The position numbers and the translations under genes were made by a program. Source: BJGO01 sp039810885 (GTDB lineage Bacteria; Bacteroidota; Bacteroidia; Chitinophagales; UBA10324). From it: a DNA stretch of 29,778 nt. The notes beneath the pieces were generated by a model. It was given only the letters and a program-made list of their open reading frames with translations, was not told the origin of the DNA and made no database searches. Below are positions 25,165 through 29,778 of the stretch, piece by piece. How positions within the stretch are numbered: position 1 is the stretch's first letter; each line of letters opens with the position of its first letter. The stretch is taken from the NCBI GenBank assembly GCA_039810885.1, contig JBDHXV010000034.1:1-29778 (forward strand), given 5' to 3'.

Positions 25165-25310
25165 ATTTAGGCGTACTAATCGGTGAATTTAACTGGTAGC
25201 AAATCTCGCAATTCTAATGTGCTGCAAGTTATTAAACACCCCCTAAATCGCCCTTATGAAGATTTGCTGTTTCTATGAGTTAGGAAAACAAAGTGCAGCG
25301 TTTGCCACAG

Positions 25311-26240
25311 CTATTCCGGCTGCATAATTTTTATACTGTAAGTCTTATGTATATTATTTGTCAATGTAGTGGAGCGCAGCCAGGGATTTAGTATTTTGAG
25401 TTCTTTGTAATTGATTTGATGCGATGCAGCAAAATCGGCGAGTGATTCAATGTTGCTATTTATTGATATAGTTTTGTATTTATAGGGTTGATATAAATCA
25501 GTTTCATTAACAATAAAGCCATACTTAGCCGGATTAAGCACAATCTCTTTTAAAGCAAGAATTCTGAAAACATATCGTGATGTTTCATTATTCAACATCA
25601 GGTCGTAATAACTTGAAGATTTTTGTTTGAGTGATGTTTCAGATAATCCGGCTATTCCCATATTATAAGCTGCTGCTGCCATAGTCCAAGAGCCGAATTT
25701 GTCATAAGCCTGTTTTAGAAATTTACATGCCGCTGCAGTTGACTTTTCAAAATGATAACGCTCATCCACTTCACCATTTACTTCTAACCCATAAATCTTT
25801 GCTGTCTCTTCTATCAATTGCCAAACGCCAACAGCCTTAGATGGGGATACAACATTTCTGAAGCCGCTTTCAGCTGCCGCCAGATAAATAAAATCTTCGG
25901 GTACGCCATACTCTTTTAACACCGGCTCCAGCAAAGGTTTCAACTTGTTAAATTCTTTAATGATTAACAAGGTTTGTGATTGCCAATACGTATTAACCAG
26001 CAACTCACGATCTAACCGCTCACGCACATCCTGATCCTTCAAGGGAACCAACTCATTGCAGAAGTTAAGTTTCACAGGCAACACGATAGGATAGGTCTTT
26101 ACGATTTCTGTGTTATCGATTCTCAATTTAGATACTTCGGGGCCATCTGCTTTTGCCTTATTATTCTGTATCTGCGACAGAACTATAAACCCAATAATTA
26201 CAATGCAAGCAAGAGTTGTTATAATGAATATCTTCTTCAT
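25311..26240 (-). CDS. Lytic transglycosylase, MltD-like
   Basis: The 309-residue protein is predicted to cleave peptidoglycan glycan strands without water. An N-terminal membrane anchor or signal segment (IFIITTLACIVIIGFIVLS) precedes a linker and a helical region (LKPLLEPVLKEYGVPEDFIY). The SLT domain follows: LAAAESGFRN with catalytic Glu124, SPSKAVGVWQLIEETAKIYG, FEKSTAAACKFLKQAYDKFG and WTMAAAAYNMG. The C-terminal 50 residues (YKTISINSNIESLADFAASH, then INYKELKILNPWL) look like one LysM peptidoglycan-binding module. Compared with MltD it has fewer LysM repeats. It lies 146 bp upstream of icmF, with no clear functional link, and is divergent from the transketolase gene. Confidence 0.92.
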   Translation of the reverse strand: MKKIFIITTLACIVIIGFIVLSQIQNNKAKADGPEVSKLRIDNTEIVKTYPIVLPVKLNFCNELVPLKDQDVRERLDRELLVNTYWQSQTLLIIKEFNKLKPLLEPVLKEYGVPEDFIYLAAAESGFRNVVSPSKAVGVWQLIEETAKIYGLEVNGEVDERYHFEKSTAAACKFLKQAYDKFGSWTMAAAAYNMGIAGLSETSLKQKSSSYYDLMLNNETSRYVFRILALKEIVLNPAKYGFIVNETDLYQPYKYKTISINSNIESLADFAASHQINYKELKILNPWLRSTTLTNNIHKTYSIKIMQPE

Positions 26241-26415
26241 AATATGAAACTATGTTTTACAGTGTTAAATTTAGATGAAACTACCTTGTTTAAACGTTAA
26301 TTTCTATGAGTGGTTCAAGTTCGCCTTTGAATATGTGTTACCATAGTAAATTTTAATTTCGTTTTTAAACGTGGTGCATTGGGATAAGTATCGTTAAGCA
26401 TAGACAGTGCTTTGG

Positions 26416-26423
26416 TACATTTG
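26416..26423 (+). promoter_or_regulatory. Probable -7 promoter element of the transketolase-vWA pair
   Basis: TACATTTG matches TAnnTTTG exactly and lies 18 bp before the ATG at 26442. It overlaps an in-frame upstream TTG (26412), which is therefore unlikely to be the start codon. The 200-bp divergent region also holds two copies of TTTAAACGT (26289-26297, 26364-26372). Confidence 0.5.
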
Positions 26424-26441
26424 TCGAAAAGCAATTCTTTC

Positions 26442-27287
26442 ATGAAACATTCCATTCAAGAGCTAGAAAAAATAGCCACTCAGGTTCGTCGTGATATTGT
26501 GCGTATGGTACACGGTTGCCAAAGTGGCCACCCCGGCGGTTCTCTGGGGTGTGCTGATTTTGTAACGGCACTATATTTCGAAGTGCTGGATTACAAGTTG
26601 CCCTTTTCTATGGATGGAATCGGAGAAGATATTTTCTTTTTATCAAACGGGCACATTTCTCCGTTATGGTATAGTGTATTATCCCGTTCGGGATTCTTTG
26701 ATATACATGAATTAAAAACTTTTAGAAAGATAGGAACACGCTTACAAGGGCATCCAACAACACACGAAGGATTGCCGGGAATACGTGTGGCCAGTGGTTC
26801 TTTAGGGCAAGGCTTGTCCGTAGCTTCGGGAGCCGCCTTTGCCAAGAGATTAAACAAGGATTCGAAAACTGTTTTTGTGCTAACAGGAGACGGAGAATTG
26901 CAAGAAGGACAAAACTGGGAAGCCTTGATGTTTGCTGCTCACCATAGATTAGACAATTTGCTTATCACCATAGACTATAACGGGCAACAAATTGACGGAC
27001 CCACTACTAAGGTGATGAATTTAGAAAACTTGAAGGCTAAGCTGGTATCATTCGGCTTAGATGTGATTGAGATGAATGGGAATAATATGCAGGAAGTTGT
27101 TGATACACTATATATAGCCAAAAGTCGTTTAGGACAAGGAAAACCTGTCGTCATTTTAATGAAAACAATTATGGGATTCGGTGTGGACTTTATGATGACC
27201 GGCCATGAATGGCATGGCATAGCTCCTAATGATGACCAACTGAAAAAAGCCTTAGAACAATTACCTCTAACGTTAGCGGACTATTGA
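26442..27287 (+). CDS. Transketolase, N-terminal (TPP-binding) subunit
   Basis: The 281-residue protein is the first half of transketolase only. It carries the thiamine-diphosphate motif GDGELQEGQNWEA (149-161) ending in DYNGQQIDG, with SGHPGGSLG (28-36), FLSNGHISPLWYS (His71) and LQGHPTTHE (His104). It stops at MKTIMGFGVDFMMTGHEWHG and a short tail, where fused enzymes continue into the pyrimidine-binding half. In split transketolases the C-terminal subunit is normally the next gene. Here the next gene is an unrelated vWA protein, so the partner must be elsewhere or the protein works differently. ATG at 26442 is chosen over TTG at 26412, which overlaps the -7 box. The stop codon overlaps the start of the next gene. 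Confidence 0.93.
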   Translation: MKHSIQELEKIATQVRRDIVRMVHGCQSGHPGGSLGCADFVTALYFEVLDYKLPFSMDGIGEDIFFLSNGHISPLWYSVLSRSGFFDIHELKTFRKIGTRLQGHPTTHEGLPGIRVASGSLGQGLSVASGAAFAKRLNKDSKTVFVLTGDGELQEGQNWEALMFAAHHRLDNLLITIDYNGQQIDGPTTKVMNLENLKAKLVSFGLDVIEMNGNNMQEVVDTLYIAKSRLGQGKPVVILMKTIMGFGVDFMMTGHEWHGIAPNDDQLKKALEQLPLTLADY

Positions 27288-28699
27288 TACATAAGAATTT
27301 CATACTTGTATATTTTAAGCGTATAGTAATTTTTACTTTCGTATGTATTATCACTAATACGGTTACTATTATTGCACAACCTTCCGGCTATAGCCCTAAA
27401 ACACAACGCATTCTTATTATTCTTGATGCCTCAGGCAGTATGAATGCCAAATGGCAAAAGCAGTCTCGCTTTGAGATAGCCAAAAACATTTTAATTACAC
27501 TTACTGATAGTATGTATCGCGTTAACAAGAATGTGGAATTCGGGTTGCGCATCTTAGGGCATCAGTATCATAAGGACTTAAATAACTGTACGGATAGTAA
27601 ACTTGAGGTGCCGTTTGGCAAAAACAACTCCTTACAACTAAAATCAGCTCTGGATAAAGTTGTGCCTAAAGGACAGACCCCATTGGCATATAGCCTCTTG
27701 CAGGCTGCTTATGATTTTCCGAAGGACACCCTATCGGGGCATTCCATCATTATTATTACAGACGGAATTGAAACATGCAACGGTGATGCTTGCAATGCCG
27801 CTAAAATGCTAACCGAAAAAAGGATTTCAGTTAGACCTTACATCGTAGGTCTCGGGATTAGCGATACTATGTTACGTTTTTACAAATGCGTTGGAACAGT
27901 TGTAAACGCAAATGAAGAATCTGAATTAGGGAAGATCATTAATGCTGCTGTGAAACAAGCATTAAACAAAACAACAGTGCAACTGAATGTCTTAAACAGC
28001 TTGGGAGAGCCTCTTGAAACAAATATGGCTTTTACTTTCTATGATCACGCCACAGGAAAAGTTCGCTATCAATACATACAGCGTTTGGATCAAAGAAATA
28101 ATCCGGACACTTTATATCTTGACCCTAAAGGCATCTATGACCTTGTTGTACATACCATACCCGAAGTGCGCAAACAGCAGATAGAACTAAGCGCCGGTAA
28201 GCATAATATTATCGCAGTGGATGCCCCTCAAGGAACCTTATCTTTATCTTTTGACGGAGTGCGTCTAAATACAATGAATGCTTTGCAATGTATTGTCCGC
28301 AAGGCTGGCAGTCCGCATATACTATACGTGCAAGATGTGGGCACTCAGGTGGATTATCTAATCGGACATTATGATCTTGAGTTATTGACCTTACCTCGCA
28401 TCTATCTTTACGATATAACTATTGAACAAAGTAAAACTTTCTTACAGAAAGTTTCTGTACCGGGTATATTGCAACTTAACGTTACTGAGCCGGGAGTGGC
28501 TTCTTTGTTTATTAAACAAAATGAGAAGATGGAGTTGGTTTATGATTTTCACGCTGTCAGTTCAAATCAAAGTTTAGCAGTGCAGCCGGGAGTTTACCAA
28601 TTAATGTATCGGCCGGACAAGGGAAAGAAAGCATCAAAAACAAAAAGTATTGCGGTAAAAATAGAAGCATCTAAGATTTCTAACATTTCATTGCGCTAA
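27284..28699 (+). CDS. Secreted von Willebrand factor A domain protein
   Basis: The 471-residue protein has a signal peptide (core IVIFTFVCIITNTVTII, cleavage likely after AQ at 31-32) and a vWA domain at about 42-225. The metal-ion-dependent adhesion site is complete: DASGSMN (Asp48, Ser50, Ser52), Thr132 in KGQTPLAYS and Asp160 in IIITDGIETC. The C-terminal half (about 230-471) consists of beta-rich repeats (VQLNVLNSLGEPLETNMAF, GIYDLVVHTIPEVRKQQIEL, GKHNIIAVDAPQGTLSLSF) that I cannot name. The start is TTG at 27284 sharing TTGA with the transketolase stop; no ATG precedes the signal peptide. This overlap implies translational coupling, although one product is cytosolic and the other exported. 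Confidence 0.85.
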   Translation: MIHKNFILVYFKRIVIFTFVCIITNTVTIIAQPSGYSPKTQRILIILDASGSMNAKWQKQSRFEIAKNILITLTDSMYRVNKNVEFGLRILGHQYHKDLNNCTDSKLEVPFGKNNSLQLKSALDKVVPKGQTPLAYSLLQAAYDFPKDTLSGHSIIIITDGIETCNGDACNAAKMLTEKRISVRPYIVGLGISDTMLRFYKCVGTVVNANEESELGKIINAAVKQALNKTTVQLNVLNSLGEPLETNMAFTFYDHATGKVRYQYIQRLDQRNNPDTLYLDPKGIYDLVVHTIPEVRKQQIELSAGKHNIIAVDAPQGTLSLSFDGVRLNTMNALQCIVRKAGSPHILYVQDVGTQVDYLIGHYDLELLTLPRIYLYDITIEQSKTFLQKVSVPGILQLNVTEPGVASLFIKQNEKMELVYDFHAVSSNQSLAVQPGVYQLMYRPDKGKKASKTKSIAVKIEASKISNISLR

Positions 28700-28772
28700 T
28701 CACTTTTTAATTTCTATTGGTGTTTTTTTCGGCATAGTATTAATATCTTTAGCCTTAAACATACTCATCAAC

Positions 28773-29778
28773 ATGAAACAAATTATTTACACTCTCTTAT
28801 TTATTCTACTCACCTTAAATGTTGTTGCTCAAACAACACTATTTACAGAAACATTTAACAACGGCGATTCTAACTGGGCACTTAATTCAGATGACTTAGG
28901 CGGATTGGACAGCCCCAATTCATGGGTAGTTAACAATGCTTATCTGGGAGGTACCGTAATGCTGCTCTTGACTATTCCCAACACATCTAACCAACCCAGT
29001 GCGATTACAGGATACCCGCAGAGTAATTACTTGCATATACTCAGCAGCCTTGCCTCAATGAATGGCATTTTTAATTCTTGCTTTTATGCCAGCGGCGGCT
29101 CTAGCTATTTTGCAAAAATGAATAACTCGATAAATACCTCAGGATACAATAACGTCACTTTAAAATTCTGGTGGCTTTGCGCCGGTGGGCCTCAATCTGT
29201 AGGAGAAGTTTATTATCGCACCTCATCAACAGGAAACTGGACTTTAATAACTAATCCTATTGCTTCATACAATAACACAACGATATGGACACAGCAAACA
29301 ATCTCATTACCTGTATTTAATAACCAACCCTTTCTTCAATTTGCTTACCGCTTTCGCCATGATGCAACCGGAAATGACCCTGCATTTGCAGTAGATGAGA
29401 TTACAGTAACAGGTACACCCGCTGGCACCCCTCCACCTGTTGCCAACTTTACTATTAATAATACAACCATCTGTGCCGGACAATGTGTGCAGTTAACTTC
29501 TACTTCTACCGGTCAAATAGATTCCTATCAATGGACTACACCTGGCGGAACCCCAACAACCTCTACAAATTCAAATGTAACGGTATGTTATAATTTACCG
29601 GGGACTTATAATGTATCGCTATCTGTTACTAATGCCGGCGGCACAGATACTAAGCTCATCAATAATGCTATTACGGTAAACCCTGCGCCAACGCTTACCG
29701 TTGTAAATGACACGGTGTGTAAAGGACAAACGGCTGTTCTAACCGCAAGTGGCGCTAATTCTTATATCTGGTCTCCTG
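28773..29778 (+). CDS. Secreted PKD-domain protein, N-terminal part
   Basis: From ATG at 28773 the frame is open for 335 codons to the window edge, so the gene is truncated here. A signal peptide (MKQIIYTLLFILLTLNVVAQ) is followed by a beta-sandwich region of about 200 residues (TTLFTETFNNGDSNWALN..., VTLKFWWLCAGGPQSVGEVY, FLQFAYRFRHDATGNDPAFA) that looks like a jelly-roll or choice-of-anchor domain. A PKD domain starts near residue 224 (VANFTINNTTICAGQCVQLT, YQWTTPGG, GTYNVSLSVTNAGGTD), and a second Ig/PKD-like repeat begins (LTVVNDTVCKGQTAVLTASG). Such proteins in Bacteroidota usually end in a T9SS sorting domain, but that end is not in view. A near-consensus -7 box (TATCTTTA, 28744-28751) precedes it. 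Confidence 0.87.
   Translation, partial: MKQIIYTLLFILLTLNVVAQTTLFTETFNNGDSNWALNSDDLGGLDSPNSWVVNNAYLGGTVMLLLTIPNTSNQPSAITGYPQSNYLHILSSLASMNGIFNSCFYASGGSSYFAKMNNSINTSGYNNVTLKFWWLCAGGPQSVGEVYYRTSSTGNWTLITNPIASYNNTTIWTQQTISLPVFNNQPFLQFAYRFRHDATGNDPAFAVDEITVTGTPAGTPPPVANFTINNTTICAGQCVQLTSTSTGQIDSYQWTTPGGTPTTSTNSNVTVCYNLPGTYNVSLSVTNAGGTDTKLINNAITVNPAPTLTVVNDTVCKGQTAVLTASGANSYIWSP

Noticed and set aside
25256..25327. Tiny plus-strand ORF of 23 codons starting MKICCFYELG
   Set aside because: It is too short, overlaps the end of the transglycosylase gene antisense, and shows no domain or leader features.
1..29778. CRISPR arrays, insertion sequences, prophage or defence systems
   Set aside because: No regularly spaced repeats, transposase, integrase, terminal inverted repeats or recognisable defence genes were found.

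Overview
The window looks like an ordinary, mostly core, chromosomal segment of a free-living gliding Bacteroidota bacterium (class not resolvable from the sequence). The evidence is a gldC gliding gene, type IX secretion cargo with both type B (CHU_C) and type A C-terminal sorting domains, a PorT-like barrel, an alpha2-type glycyl-tRNA synthetase, ribosomal protein bTHX, low GC, A-rich leaders and promoters of the Bacteroidota form TTG - 19/20 nt - TAnnTTTG. I see no insertion sequence, prophage, integrase, CRISPR array or defence island.

Layout. 1-1844 (minus strand): the N-terminal part of a CNNM/HlyC-family membrane protein, cut by the window edge, and an exported protein of unknown function. 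2084-6436 (plus strand): gldC, an NhaD/CitMHS-type transporter, the K+ transporter kup, and pdxH. A bidirectional hairpin at 6418-6450 separates pdxH from the convergent 56-residue bTHX gene. HU follows on the minus strand with a strong terminator and a full promoter. The 302-bp gap upstream of HU (7087-7388) carries two perfect DnaA boxes, AT-rich tracts and a large inverted repeat. 7389-14107 (plus strand): a 58-residue lipoprotein, a PorT-like barrel, NAD+ synthase nadE, a CHU_C-tagged adhesin-like protein and a CotH-kinase/lamin-tail protein.

14163-18172 (minus strand): a housekeeping cluster read in the order glyS - small lipoprotein - gmk - apaG - metF. A penicillin-acylase family hydrolase (18260-20662) diverges from glyS and converges on a DEDDy exonuclease. 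Then come tRNA-Pro(CGG), fused isobutyryl-CoA mutase icmF and a MltD-like lytic transglycosylase, all on the minus strand. 26442-29778 (plus strand): a transketolase N-terminal subunit whose stop codon overlaps the start of a secreted vWA protein, then the start of a large PKD-repeat secreted protein that runs off the window.

How the genes fit together. Three themes recur: surface and secretion functions (gldC, PorT-like, CHU_C, CotH, PKD and vWA proteins, two lipoproteins), cofactor and central metabolism (pdxH, nadE, metF, icmF, transketolase) and translation or nucleoid functions (glyS, tRNA-Pro, bTHX, HU). The most notable features are the paired DnaA boxes beside HU, the transketolase half-subunit coupled to a vWA protein with no partner subunit nearby, a terminator hairpin almost touching the nadE start codon, and a lipoprotein with a surface-export signal between glyS and gmk. 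No completely novel system stands out.
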